From Pseudomonas synxantha BG33R (GTDB taxonomy: Bacteria > Pseudomonadota > Gammaproteobacteria > Pseudomonadales > Pseudomonadaceae), in assembly GCF_000263715.2 (NCBI RefSeq), contig NZ_CM001514.1, positions 3,475,674 to 3,539,673 on the forward strand: a DNA stretch of 64,000 nucleotides. The letters are read 5' to 3'. Below the pieces are notes generated by a model, which was given only the letters and a program-made list of their open reading frames with translations, did no database searches and was not told where the DNA came from. Below, piece after piece: positions 47,902-57,399 of this stretch; within the stretch, counting starts at the first letter, position 1; each line of letters opens with the position of its first letter. The position numbers and the translations under genes were made by a program.

Positions 47902-49359
47902 ATGTCAACACTCAAGCACCTGCTGGTACTGCTCCCGCTGATCATCATGTCCCAGTCTGCCCACGCCCAGCCCGGCGCTGTGCGTTGGCAGCCGTGCACC
48001 AACAGCCCCTTCGACAATTGGTTTGACGCTGAGCCACCGGAGGATCTGCTGTGCGGCTATGTTGAGGCGCCTTTGGGATATTCGGGCAACGCCAAGGCGG
48101 ACAAGGTACGACTCGCGCTGACCCGCTTGCCTGCCACCAGCGTCAAACAGGGCAGCGTAGTGGTGATCAGCGGGGGGCCGGGTCTGCCCGGGATCAACCC
48201 CTTCCTGGCCGATGACGACACCGTGGCCAGGCTCACGCGCTCCTACGACATTATCGGCTACGACCCGCGAGGCGTGGGGCAGTCAACACCGAAGATTTCC
48301 TGTGCCTTGCCCGAGCGGGACGAAAAAACGGTCATCGACGAAAACGACGCTGGCGCCTTGGAAGCCCAGGTCCGCAAAACCCTGGCCGCCTGCATCGAAC
48401 ATACCGGCGCAAAGGTCTTGCAGCACATGGGCACCGACGACGCGGTCAATGACCTTGATGTGATCCGGGCTGCGTTGGGCGAACCCGGTTTAACCGCAGT
48501 AGCCTACTCCTACGGCACCCAGGTCGCGGCACTGTATGCCGAACGTTTTCCAGCGCAAACCCGTGCATTGGTGCTGGACGGTGTGGTGGACGTTTCAGAG
48601 GACGATTACACCCAGCTACTGAATCAGGCTCGCGGCTACCAGCAAACCTTCAAACGCTTTGCAGCGTACTGCGCAAAAAACCGTGACTGCCCTTTACCGT
48701 CCGATGAGGCGGGAGCGACCAAGGCGTTTCATCAACTATTACGCCAGGTATACGACACAGCCTTGATCACGCCCGATGGGGACGAAGTGACCGCCGACGA
48801 CCTATTGACCACCACTCAAGCGCTGCTGCTGTGGTCCGACCGCTGGCCCGAGCTGATGGCTTTGTTGCACAAGGCCAACGACGGGATCGCCGATGAACAG
48901 GTAGCCGGGCTGATTGACGAGAACGTCGGGGAAGATGCCGATGATGCCCTGAGCGTAATCTCTTGTGTAGACGTCGCAATCCCGGGTCGCGATGTTCAGT
49001 TATTGCGCAAGCAGAGACAGGCGATTCGAGAGGCCTCGCCCTTCACCAATTACCTGGCGGTGCAGCAGTCGGGCTTGGAACTGTGCGACCTGTGGCCATG
49101 GCGCGGCACACTTTCAGCCCACGTGCCGGTGGCCGCACCGAGCCTGCCACCGTTGCTGTTTGTCGGCCAGCGATTCGATCCGACTACGCCCTACATCAAC
49201 GCGCGGCAGATGGCGAAATGGTTTAAAAGCCCACTGGTCACCCGTGAGGGAGACGGTCACACCCTGGTGCTCAACGGTATCGACCGCTGCGTGGATGAGG
49301 CTGTCGTCGACTATCTGCTGGCGCCTCGTGAGACCAGAACGGACAAGACCTGCCGCTAG
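47902..49359 (+). CDS. Secreted alpha/beta hydrolase, peptidase S33-like (proline iminopeptidase/TAP type)
   Basis: 485 residues with signal peptide MSTLKHLLVLLPLIIMSQSAHA. The oxyanion region is VVISGGPGLPG. The nucleophile serine sits in AYSYGT (about residue 205) and is followed by the family-typical ALVLDGVVD. The late acid/histidine pair is in QRFDPTTPY and EGDGHTLVL. Probably a periplasmic or exported aminopeptidase or esterase. Single-gene unit; the 173-bp upstream gap contains only promoter-like sequence. Confidence 0.85.
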   Translation: MSTLKHLLVLLPLIIMSQSAHAQPGAVRWQPCTNSPFDNWFDAEPPEDLLCGYVEAPLGYSGNAKADKVRLALTRLPATSVKQGSVVVISGGPGLPGINPFLADDDTVARLTRSYDIIGYDPRGVGQSTPKISCALPERDEKTVIDENDAGALEAQVRKTLAACIEHTGAKVLQHMGTDDAVNDLDVIRAALGEPGLTAVAYSYGTQVAALYAERFPAQTRALVLDGVVDVSEDDYTQLLNQARGYQQTFKRFAAYCAKNRDCPLPSDEAGATKAFHQLLRQVYDTALITPDGDEVTADDLLTTTQALLLWSDRWPELMALLHKANDGIADEQVAGLIDENVGEDADDALSVISCVDVAIPGRDVQLLRKQRQAIREASPFTNYLAVQQSGLELCDLWPWRGTLSAHVPVAAPSLPPLLFVGQRFDPTTPYINARQMAKWFKSPLVTREGDGHTLVLNGIDRCVDEAVVDYLLAPRETRTDKTCR

Positions 49360-49363
49360 CCAA

Positions 49364-49387
49364 GTGCCGAGTGCCGAGTGCCGAGTG
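49364..49387. repeat. Short 7-bp tandem repeat (GTGCCGA)n
   Basis: Three perfect and one diverged GTGCCGA copies immediately follow the S33 hydrolase stop, in the 72-bp gap before the convergent EIIC-EAL gene. Confidence 0.8.
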
Positions 49388-49431
49388 CTGGGGCAAGAGC
49401 GTCTGGCTATCCGGTCGTCCCCACCGCCGGA

Positions 49432-51501
49432 TCAAACCACCGCCGCCCGCTCGCGCACAAAGCGCGGCAACTGATCACCCGGCAATGCCTTGCTGAAATA
49501 CCACCCCTGGATAAACAACTCAGGTCCCGTACTCAAGAACGCCAGTTGCTCGGCAGTCTCCACCCCCTCCACTACCACGCCCAGGTTCAACGCCTCACAA
49601 AACCGCAACATGCCGGTCAGCACCTGGGCGCCCTTGGGGTCGCGCTGGGCCACCACAAAACTGCGGTCGATCTTGATAAAGTCCACAGGAAACTGGTGCA
49701 GGTAACTCAACGCGGAAAACCCGGTGCCAAAATCATCGAGATACACTTTTGCTCCGGTGGCCTGCAGTTTATGGATGGTTTGGCGGGCGGCGGGAATATC
49801 GCTGACCAGCGCATCTTCGGTGATTTCCACCGACACTCGGCCATCGGCCTGGGCAAGAATTTCTACCAGGCGATCACCATAGGCGGCGTCCTTCAAGGTG
49901 GCACTGGAAATGTTGATGGTCATGGGCAGTTCAAAGCCGATCTTGCGCCACTTCTGATACTGGCGCACGGCCTGGGACGCCACCCACACGTCCACGTCCG
50001 GCATCAGCCTGGCTTGCGCCAGCCATTGCAGGAACTCCCAGGGTGAATGCACCGTGCCGTGGCTGTCCCGGGCGCGCATCAATGCCTCGCACCCGGTGCA
50101 CAAGCCGGTACGGGTAGACACCTGGGGTTGGAATTCAAGGTAGAACTCGTAATCGCTGATCTGCTGGATCCGGCTCAATTCAACGGCCTGCCGCGCCAGG
50201 GTCCGGTGGGAGGCCATTACCGGGTCGAACTCCAGCAGGCGGCCTTTTTCTTCGAGGCCGCGAAAGGTCATGTCCAGAGACTTGAGGTAAACCGTGCCAC
50301 CGTCGATGGACTGACGATGAATGGCCCGCACGTAGGGCGCATACACCAGCGTGCCCAAGCCCAACAGCAACACTTGCAGGGCCACAGCCGCCACGTCGCC
50401 ATGGGTGCTGAGGTAGGCATTGAGCAGCACCGGCGCGGTAAACGGCACGCTGGCCACCGCCGGCGAGACCCAGCCCAATTGCACCACCGTCAATGCCACC
50501 ATCGCGTTGAACGCCGGCACCAGTAGAAACGGTATGAACAAACGCGGGTTGAGGATGATCGGCAAGCCAAACAACAGCACCTCGCTGACGTTGAATAACG
50601 ACAACGGCAAGCTGGCGATCGCCAGCAACCGCATGGAGTGGCTGCGGGAGAACACCAGGATCGCCAGCAGCAGGCACAAGGTAGCGCCCGATCCGCCGAT
50701 AAACGCAAAACTGCCGAGCAGGCCGTTATTGAGCAGGTATTGGACCGGCTGCCCCGCCGCCAGCGCCGCACCATTAAGCACCACGGCCTGGTCCAGTACA
50801 TCGAACAACGGCTGCATGGCATAGACGCCGTGAATGCCGAAGAACCACAGCAGCGAATTCATCAGCGTTACAAACAACCCAGTGCTGTAAGGCGATTGCA
50901 ACGCATCGAGCACCCGGGGCCCCTGCAATTGCGCCACGTAGGGAATCAGCAACAGCAACGTCAGTATCATCACCAGTGACAACGCCGTGATCGCGCCAGG
51001 GATCACCATGTTGATGGTGCCCTTGAGGTTATGCCCAACCAGGTCTTCGTTGACCAGGCGTGTCCAGCGAAAACGGTGCAGCCAGGCAATGGCCGGCACA
51101 TTGATCAAGGGCGAAGCGATGGCAATAAACAGCAGGAAGGTGGCCGACGCCCGGGGATACTCGCGCAATACGAACGTGGCAACCACCACGTGGGCCAGGC
51201 ACAGGAAGGCGACCGGCAGCTGGGGCAGGCGATGCTGGATCGCCAACATGTAACCGATGGAGGCCGCAACCAGCAAGGGAATCACCGAGCTGATCTGGTT
51301 GTGCAACCCCGCCAGGAAACTCACTACCGGGGGGGCGAACCCCAACGCCTGGGCGCACTCGGACAGGATCAGGAATCCGGCGGATACCAACAGACACGGC
51401 AGTATCCACAACAACCCCTCGCGAATCGCACGCAACGACTCGGTGCTGGCCAAGGCCGCCAGGCGCTGGGTAAGGAAAAGTTTGAACAGCGTTTGCGCCA
51501 T
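49432..51501 (-). CDS. PTS EIIC-like membrane domain fused to c-di-GMP phosphodiesterase (EAL) domain
   Basis: 689 residues from ATG 51501 (AGAGGA upstream). Residues about 1-400 form a multi-helix PTS sugar permease EIIC region of the cellobiose/lactose type (FFGIHGVYAMQPLFD, GGSGATLCLLLAI). Residues about 430-685 are an EAL domain with the signature intact: CEALMR, NISSATL, EITEDAL, LDDFGTGFSALSYL, KIDRSF and EGVET. An active phosphodiesterase is expected. No EIIA, EIIB or HPr gene lies nearby, so the membrane part is probably a sensor rather than a transporter. Confidence 0.9.
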   Translation of the reverse strand: MAQTLFKLFLTQRLAALASTESLRAIREGLLWILPCLLVSAGFLILSECAQALGFAPPVVSFLAGLHNQISSVIPLLVAASIGYMLAIQHRLPQLPVAFLCLAHVVVATFVLREYPRASATFLLFIAIASPLINVPAIAWLHRFRWTRLVNEDLVGHNLKGTINMVIPGAITALSLVMILTLLLLIPYVAQLQGPRVLDALQSPYSTGLFVTLMNSLLWFFGIHGVYAMQPLFDVLDQAVVLNGAALAAGQPVQYLLNNGLLGSFAFIGGSGATLCLLLAILVFSRSHSMRLLAIASLPLSLFNVSEVLLFGLPIILNPRLFIPFLLVPAFNAMVALTVVQLGWVSPAVASVPFTAPVLLNAYLSTHGDVAAVALQVLLLGLGTLVYAPYVRAIHRQSIDGGTVYLKSLDMTFRGLEEKGRLLEFDPVMASHRTLARQAVELSRIQQISDYEFYLEFQPQVSTRTGLCTGCEALMRARDSHGTVHSPWEFLQWLAQARLMPDVDVWVASQAVRQYQKWRKIGFELPMTINISSATLKDAAYGDRLVEILAQADGRVSVEITEDALVSDIPAARQTIHKLQATGAKVYLDDFGTGFSALSYLHQFPVDFIKIDRSFVVAQRDPKGAQVLTGMLRFCEALNLGVVVEGVETAEQLAFLSTGPELFIQGWYFSKALPGDQLPRFVRERAAVV

Positions 51502-51820
51502 GAGCCGTCCTCTGCCCGTCACCTATTGCCGCTGGAAGCCAGGGCCGGAAACACACGCTAACGCTACACGCCCTGAGAGCAGGAGCGAAAGACTTTTGCC
51601 AGCCCGTACCGCGCTTCTTGGGATAAAACGCACGATAGCTGCACTTATTTCCCACCGAATTATCGAACTTTCTGACTTGAAGCAACCCCTAAGGCTATCT
51701 GAGTCGGTATCATCCGCGTCTGTCTGCGTGTTAAAGGATGTTACAACTTGCAAACCAGCAGGTACGCAGTCAGGGAATCAGGCCTGGAACGACAACAGGC
51801 ACAAAGGAGAGAGCTTCATT
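51502..51820. other. 319-bp intergenic region, divergent promoters only
   Basis: Separates the EIIC-EAL gene (minus) from a small membrane protein gene (plus). I see no RNA gene, repeat or convincing frame. The middle (about 51630-51770) is AT-richer than its surroundings and probably holds both promoters. Confidence 0.5.
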
Positions 51821-52099
51821 ATGCAAGACAAGCGGTCAAGCAACATGCGTCCCCTATTTGTCACCATTTTGCTGTGGTTGTGCAGTGTGGTGCTGCTGTT
51901 TGTAATCAAGAATGTCATTGAGCTGTTCACCGGGCCAGTCGCTGAAACCTGGGTTGACCTGGCATTGGTGCTAGTCGCTTACCTGATGTTCTTCTTGCTG
52001 GCGCCGTTGCAGAACTGGATGCGACGCAGAGCCCGAAAACGTGCGCGCCTTCACCCCAGCGCGCACTCAGGCGATTCCAAGTCCCGTCCTTCGCACTAA
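51821..52099 (+). CDS. Small two-helix membrane protein, unknown function
   Basis: 92 residues starting MQDKRSSNMRPLFV, preceded by AAAGGAGAGAGC. Two hydrophobic helices (VTILLWLCSVVLLFVI and VDLALVLVAYLMFFLLAPL) and a strongly basic tail (RRRARKRARLH) that should stay in the cytoplasm. No domain recognised. It is followed after four bases by the next small gene. Confidence 0.75.
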   Translation: MQDKRSSNMRPLFVTILLWLCSVVLLFVIKNVIELFTGPVAETWVDLALVLVAYLMFFLLAPLQNWMRRRARKRARLHPSAHSGDSKSRPSH

Positions 52100-52103
52100 G
52101 GGC

Positions 52104-52439
52104 ATGTCTTTGTCAGCACCCAGCGATACTTACCAGCTTGCCTTGGACAGGTTTTTGCGCGATCAGCCACATATCGCCGCTGAGCTGGACAGCCTCAACC
52201 CGTTGGCCGCCCAGGCCAGGGGGGAAACCCTGGCGCAGTATCGCGCCGAGCGCTTGCACGAAGCGTTCGAAGCCCACGCGGAGCAGCGACATCTGTTCGC
52301 CTGGGAACTGACCCTTGAACTAACGGCCGACTCCACCGAAACCTTCGAGGCCCAGCGCCGCGAAGTGCATAAAGAAGTCGCACAGATGGCCGGCATGGAC
52401 TGGGTGGAGTATTGCCAGCTGCATGGCCTGGCGGTCTGA
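52104..52439 (+). CDS. Small soluble protein, unknown function
   Basis: 111 residues starting MSLSAPSDTYQLALDRFL; alpha-helical, charged, no membrane segment. It may belong to a DUF family of small Pseudomonas proteins (possibly DUF6388), but I cannot confirm this. Probably co-transcribed with the two-helix membrane protein gene just upstream. Convergent with stk1. Confidence 0.7.
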   Translation: MSLSAPSDTYQLALDRFLRDQPHIAAELDSLNPLAAQARGETLAQYRAERLHEAFEAHAEQRHLFAWELTLELTADSTETFEAQRREVHKEVAQMAGMDWVEYCQLHGLAV

Positions 52440-52447
52440 CCTTTACC

Positions 52448-53290
52448 CTACAAGTACCAGCGTGGCCGGCTGCAGGCCATCACTTCGCGCAATTCGGCGA
52501 GTGTTACCGTTCGACGCTGCGGATCTATCGCCAACGCCGAATGTAATGCCGGCCAGCAGTGCCTGGGTAATTGCGCGGGCCGGGCCAGCCGGTCAGTGAA
52601 AGAGCGTGCGCCGATGCGCTGACCACTAGCCAGCTCATACACAATGCAGGCCATGCCGTATACCTCCGCAGCGCCGCTCAGCGCACCGCCGTCCAGTAAT
52701 TCCGGGGCCGCGTAGGCGGGTGTCCAGGCATTGAAACGAGTACGGCTGACACTTGGCAAGCCCATCGCCTCGTGCGCCTGAGCATGCCCCAGGCCAAAAT
52801 CGAACAAACATACGCCCTCCTCTCCCACCATGACGTTGGCGGGTTTCACATCGCCATGCAGGACGTTCTTCTGGTGGATGTAGGCCAAAGCATCAAGCAA
52901 CTGCAGAGCGATGGGTTGCAGTTCCTGCCAGGGCAAACCATAGGGGCACTCCAGCAGCAGCCGGTCGAGGGTCACCCCTTGCAGCAGCTCCATGGTGAAA
53001 AACGCAATTTTGCTGTGGGTGTCGACCTCAAAGGAAAACACCCGTACCACACGGTCGTGCCGCAGGCTGCGGGCCAACGCAAACTCGCCGTACAACAGCA
53101 CATGCGCGTCGGGGCACTGGGAAATGGACTCGCCCAGCAGCTTAAGTGCCACCCTGGAGCAAGGCTGGCCCAATTGCTCATGCAGCAGATCGCGCGCGCG
53201 GTACACCACGCCCATGCCGCCGCTGCCCAGGACGTGCTCAAGGTGATAACGCCCTGCCAGCAGACGGGATGGTGCAACCGTCAGGTTCAA
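52448..53290 (-). CDS. stk1: T6SS-associated serine/threonine protein kinase
   Basis: 280 residues of Hanks-type kinase: glycine loop LGSGGMGVVYRA (about 21-32), ATP lysine in VALKLL, catalytic loop HGDVKPANV (about 143-151) and DFGLGHA. The catalytic Asp is kept, but the usual HRD arginine is Gly. There is no membrane helix. Its ATG overlaps the stp1 stop by four bases. In P. aeruginosa HSI-2 the order icmF2-stp1-stk1 is the same; such pairs regulate T6SS assembly through the FHA protein. Confidence 0.92.
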   Translation of the reverse strand: MNLTVAPSRLLAGRYHLEHVLGSGGMGVVYRARDLLHEQLGQPCSRVALKLLGESISQCPDAHVLLYGEFALARSLRHDRVVRVFSFEVDTHSKIAFFTMELLQGVTLDRLLLECPYGLPWQELQPIALQLLDALAYIHQKNVLHGDVKPANVMVGEEGVCLFDFGLGHAQAHEAMGLPSVSRTRFNAWTPAYAAPELLDGGALSGAAEVYGMACIVYELASGQRIGARSFTDRLARPAQLPRHCWPALHSALAIDPQRRTVTLAELREVMACSRPRWYL

Positions 53291-54048
53291 GGTTGCACCA
53301 CAACTGCGGTCAGGTCATCTCGCACCGGCCTGCGCAACGCCCCGGCGAATAATTGTTCCACCGCCTGCCGGGGCGTTCTCCTGCTCAACGCCCGTCCCAC
53401 CTCGACATGGCTGAGGGTCTGATACAGGCCATCGCTGCACAACAGGAATACATCCCCAGGGCGAGTACTGAGCTCCAATACCTCAAGGTCCAAACGCGAG
53501 CGCGCACCAACGGCGCGGGTCAAGGCCCTGGCATCGGGGTGCGCCTGGGCTTGCGCCACGCTGATATGACGCTCGTCCATCAGGCGCCGCAGCAGCGAGT
53601 GATCCTTGGATAACTGGTAGAGGTTCTGGCCCCGCCATAGATAGCAGCGACTGTCTCCGGCCCAGACACAGGCTGCCCGACCGTTCTCCAACAGCAAGGC
53701 CACCACGGTACTGCCCATCGTCGCGCCATCATTTGAGTCGGGCTCTGTCCACGCACGCCGCAATCGCTGGTTAACGCCTTGCAAACTTTCCCGAACGGTA
53801 TTGATCCGTTGATGGAGGTTGCCATGAGCCGACACTGAAGCCAGGTGGCTGACCACCCAATGACTGGCGACATCACCGTGCCGATAGCCGCCCATTCCGT
53901 CCGCCACAGCCCAGCAACCGCCATGCGGGTTGTCCAGAAACGCATCTTCATTACGCAGTCGCGCCTGCCCTCGCTGGGTGCGCCCGGCACTGCGCCAATG
54001 GGCGCCGGCCTGGCTCACAGTTGCTCCGGCAATCGAAAGGTGCGCCAT
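53287..54048 (-). CDS. stp1: T6SS-associated PP2C-type protein phosphatase
   Basis: 253 residues with PP2C metal-binding motifs RNEDAF, VADGMGGYRHGD, LCSDGLY and RDDLTAVVV in order. Counteracts Stk1. The start lies 34 bp inside the end of tssM; a strong independent ribosome site is not evident, so translation may be coupled. Four-base overlap with stk1 downstream. Confidence 0.93.
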   Translation of the reverse strand: MAHLSIAGATVSQAGAHWRSAGRTQRGQARLRNEDAFLDNPHGGCWAVADGMGGYRHGDVASHWVVSHLASVSAHGNLHQRINTVRESLQGVNQRLRRAWTEPDSNDGATMGSTVVALLLENGRAACVWAGDSRCYLWRGQNLYQLSKDHSLLRRLMDERHISVAQAQAHPDARALTRAVGARSRLDLEVLELSTRPGDVFLLCSDGLYQTLSHVEVGRALSRRTPRQAVEQLFAGALRRPVRDDLTAVVVQP

Positions 54049-57000
54049 GTGTCCATATCAAACGGCCCTGGCGTGCGCTGGCTGGTCAGCAGGTAATTGG
54101 CGCGCAGACCGGCGAGGTCTGCCTTGAAAATCTGCATATTTGCACCACTTGCGGGTTCTTTCTGCAGCAGATCGAAAAACCGGAACAGCGACCAGGCCCC
54201 TGCGTTTTTCTCGATGCCCAACGGGCGCTGCTCTGTACCTCTGTCCAGCACAAGGCTGCTGCGCCCATTCTCTGCCTCGGTGGGCCAATGAAACGCCATG
54301 GGCGTGATCGGGCCGTGCCGATATTCCAACTGCTGGTCGCCAAACCGCAGTACGGCTCGGCTGACCGATTGGTCCAGGCTGTAGGGCGCCAAGGTAAATC
54401 GCACAGACAACTCCCCCGAGTCCTCGCTGAAAAAGCCGCGGCGGATTACCTGGGTTTTCGTCAGTTGGTCCAGCAGCGAGCGCGAAACCGGCAAACTCTG
54501 GCCATCCAACCCACGCAACCTGTAACGGCTGCCATCGGCGCTGATGAAAGGCCGAAGATATCCCTCATAAAAACGCGCCATCACCCCCTGCGGCTTGAAG
54601 AACTCCTGAAAATCATGCAGCGCAACATCACTGCTTGCATGGGCATTGAATGGATAACGTCGGCGAAGGGCCTTGGCATAAAGGCTATGTACGTCGCCCT
54701 GATACCGTTGGTTGACATGCACATACGCCTGCTCCAGCAAATGCCGCCAACTGTCGTCGGCCACGCCCTCGAACCAACCGGCAAGCGGCAGCGGCAGACG
54801 CGCAGCAGCATCACGCAAATTGCCCAGTACATCCTGCTGCCCCTCCATACGCTGTCGAGCACGCAGGAAGGCCGCCTGCTCCGGCGCGCTGTCACGGTTC
54901 AATGCCGTGAGTTGCAGGTGCAGCTCACCGAGCAAACGCAACGCCTGGGCCAGCTCTGCGCCGGGGTTGTGCTGCTCATCGAGCAACTGATGCAAGGGTT
55001 CAAACCGCTGCTGCAATGCCCGCCGTGGCGCATCGTCAAAAACCGACTGCCCATCCGTCAACGTCGCCTTGGCCAGCCCTGCCAGCTCTCCCGAATGCTG
55101 GGACACCTTATCCAGCAGCACATGGCCTGGCAGCAAACGAGTGTTTTCCCGCAACTGCTGCAATAGCCGAATCAACGGGGACTGTGCCGAGGTCAGGCTC
55201 ATGAGCTGGTCGGCATCCTGGCGCAGGCTGTCGGTCTGTTGCAGCCTGACTCGTCCGAGTACGTCGCTCCAGGCATCGGCATACTCACTGAAGTAGCGTT
55301 GCTGCAGTTCTGCCATCAACCGCCGCAGATCCTGTGGCCCCAGGTCGGTGCCCTGCCCCAGCACCCAATTATCCTGAGCGATGGCATTGACCAACCTCGG
55401 GCCCTGCGCCTCAAAGTACTGCACATATCTTTTTGTATAGAAACCGGGAACAGGCGGGTCGATCGTGGCAAATACCTTACCCTCGGCCAGGCGCAATGGT
55501 TCCAGGTTGCGCGCTTGTTCGCGCAATACTCGATACACGCCATCGGCCAACGATTCCCCCCTCAGCACTTCGCGGGCCTGGGCCACTCGCTCATCGTTGA
55601 GCGGTGTGACAAACGGCCGTTCAAGCAGCCGCGCCAAGTGCTCCCCCAGACGCTTCTGCGTGGGCATATCCCCGGCAAAACGCACCGACCAAAGGCCTGT
55701 CACATGCTGTGCCAGCCAGGTCGCGTCACGGCGCTCGCGCAGATTGAGCATCAAATACGCACGCAGGTTATCCAATAACCGTTCGCGGTCCCCCAGGCTT
55801 GCCTCTATCTGTTCTTCAAGCTGCGCGGTTATCCAGACCAGCAGTTGCTGTTGCAGCGCCTGCTCATAAGCCTGGTCTACCCAGGGACGACTCACCTCGC
55901 CCTGATACAGGCCGAGGCGCTCGACCAGGCGCACATCCTGCGCCGCCGGAAACACCCGGGTCGCCGCCAACCGCGCATCCAACAGCCCCAACAACGCCGG
56001 GCTTTCATCGCTTTGAGCCCCTGCGGCCGGCGCCGTCTGGGCGACCAATGCCGCCAGTTGGACCAGGCGTTGCTGGTTGACGCTGTAGCTGTACATCCAC
56101 AGACCGCTGACCCCGCCAAGAATCAGCGCGACTGTCATCGCTTGCAGGCCCTGGCGCTGACGGATGCGCCGCTGCTCCTGGGCTTGCAGGCTGGCAAGAC
56201 CGGCTTCGGCAAAGATCACCTGGCTGAACAGCCCCCTCACAAAACGTACATGCCTGTCATCGGCACAGGTCAGGAAGAACCCTCGCAAACCATTGATGGG
56301 TTGGTAGCGATGAGCAGAAAAGGCCATTTCAGCGAACAGGCTTACACGCTCACCGACGCGTGCCGCCTGCTGGGGAAACTCCAGGATCTGACCACGACGT
56401 TCAACGTTGCCCTCCTGGTGCAGTCGCGCAATCAGCTCACCGTTCAAACGCTGCAATAATCCCTCGACGGCCTCGTGAACCTGGGTATTTTCAGGCATGC
56501 CGCTGCCGACATCCAGTGGCTGCCCCAGCAGGCTGTCGGCACCTTCCCCATGGGGTGAATCAAAGAACTCAGCGAATCCGGGCAATCGATCCGCCTGGGT
56601 CAAGACCAGATAGATCGGCACATCCACATGTAGTGTTTGCTGGATCTCCTGCAAGCGCGCGTGCACACGACGGGCATGGTGATCCAGGTCGTACTCGCTG
56701 GTGTTGAGCAACGTGTCTACCGACAGAGCCACTACCACGCCGTTGAGCGGGCGCACCCGGCGGCGCCACCTGAGGAGATTCAGCAGAGTGGCCCAGCCTG
56801 CGGCATCCACTGCACTGTCAGGCTGGGTCAGATAGCGCCCCGGGGTGTCGACGAGTACGCCTTCGTCGGCGAAATACCACTCGCAATGAGCACTGCTGCT
56901 CGTCGGTCGCCTGTCAGCGTGTTCAGGCGATAACTGCAAGCCGGCTGCCGCCAGCAGCTGCGTCTTGCCACTGCCCGGCTCACCCATCAACAGGTACCAG

Positions 57001-57383
57001 GGCAACTCATGGCGCCAACGCGCGCTGCGCTCTCCATAACGGCTGGAGGTTTTCAGCAGGTGAACCGCATCCTTGAACCGAGTGCGTACGCAGCGGTATT
57101 CGTTCTCCACCCGTGTCGACGGCTGCTGGCGGGGCTGGCGCTCAGACCGTGGACGCCGGGCGGCACGACCACCGCGGGCAAGGGCCATCACCAACCCCCA
57201 AAGCAGGAACACGACGCTGATGGTGACCAGGCGAGACGTCGCGCCCTGCCAAACAGGCTGATCATTCACCGCCAACAGCGGCCCCCAAAACCACACCACT
57301 GCCGCACACGAAAGCGCCAGCAACATGCTCCAAACCCAAAACCGGCCCAGCACGGCGCCCACACCCTTGAAGAATGCGCTCAT
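54015..57383 (-). CDS. tssM: T6SS membrane complex protein TssM (IcmF)
   Basis: 1122 residues, inner-membrane core of the T6SS trans-envelope complex. Two N-terminal helices (about 12-35 and 50-68), a cytoplasmic NTPase-like domain with Walker A GEPGSGKT (about 134-141) and DTPGRYLT, then a third helix near 430, and a large periplasmic domain that contacts TssJ. Length is usual for HSI-2 type IcmF. It starts 16 bases after tssL. Confidence 0.95.
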   Translation of the reverse strand: MSAFFKGVGAVLGRFWVWSMLLALSCAAVVWFWGPLLAVNDQPVWQGATSRLVTISVVFLLWGLVMALARGGRAARRPRSERQPRQQPSTRVENEYRCVRTRFKDAVHLLKTSSRYGERSARWRHELPWYLLMGEPGSGKTQLLAAAGLQLSPEHADRRPTSSSAHCEWYFADEGVLVDTPGRYLTQPDSAVDAAGWATLLNLLRWRRRVRPLNGVVVALSVDTLLNTSEYDLDHHARRVHARLQEIQQTLHVDVPIYLVLTQADRLPGFAEFFDSPHGEGADSLLGQPLDVGSGMPENTQVHEAVEGLLQRLNGELIARLHQEGNVERRGQILEFPQQAARVGERVSLFAEMAFSAHRYQPINGLRGFFLTCADDRHVRFVRGLFSQVIFAEAGLASLQAQEQRRIRQRQGLQAMTVALILGGVSGLWMYSYSVNQQRLVQLAALVAQTAPAAGAQSDESPALLGLLDARLAATRVFPAAQDVRLVERLGLYQGEVSRPWVDQAYEQALQQQLLVWITAQLEEQIEASLGDRERLLDNLRAYLMLNLRERRDATWLAQHVTGLWSVRFAGDMPTQKRLGEHLARLLERPFVTPLNDERVAQAREVLRGESLADGVYRVLREQARNLEPLRLAEGKVFATIDPPVPGFYTKRYVQYFEAQGPRLVNAIAQDNWVLGQGTDLGPQDLRRLMAELQQRYFSEYADAWSDVLGRVRLQQTDSLRQDADQLMSLTSAQSPLIRLLQQLRENTRLLPGHVLLDKVSQHSGELAGLAKATLTDGQSVFDDAPRRALQQRFEPLHQLLDEQHNPGAELAQALRLLGELHLQLTALNRDSAPEQAAFLRARQRMEGQQDVLGNLRDAAARLPLPLAGWFEGVADDSWRHLLEQAYVHVNQRYQGDVHSLYAKALRRRYPFNAHASSDVALHDFQEFFKPQGVMARFYEGYLRPFISADGSRYRLRGLDGQSLPVSRSLLDQLTKTQVIRRGFFSEDSGELSVRFTLAPYSLDQSVSRAVLRFGDQQLEYRHGPITPMAFHWPTEAENGRSSLVLDRGTEQRPLGIEKNAGAWSLFRFFDLLQKEPASGANMQIFKADLAGLRANYLLTSQRTPGPFDMDTWRTFRLPEQL

Positions 57384-57399
57384 TCTTTGCTCCCTGCGT

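Noticed and set aside
49364..49387. GTGCCGA tandem repeat as an integration site or iteron
   Set aside because: Only about three copies, between two convergent core-type genes, with no integrase or replication gene nearby.
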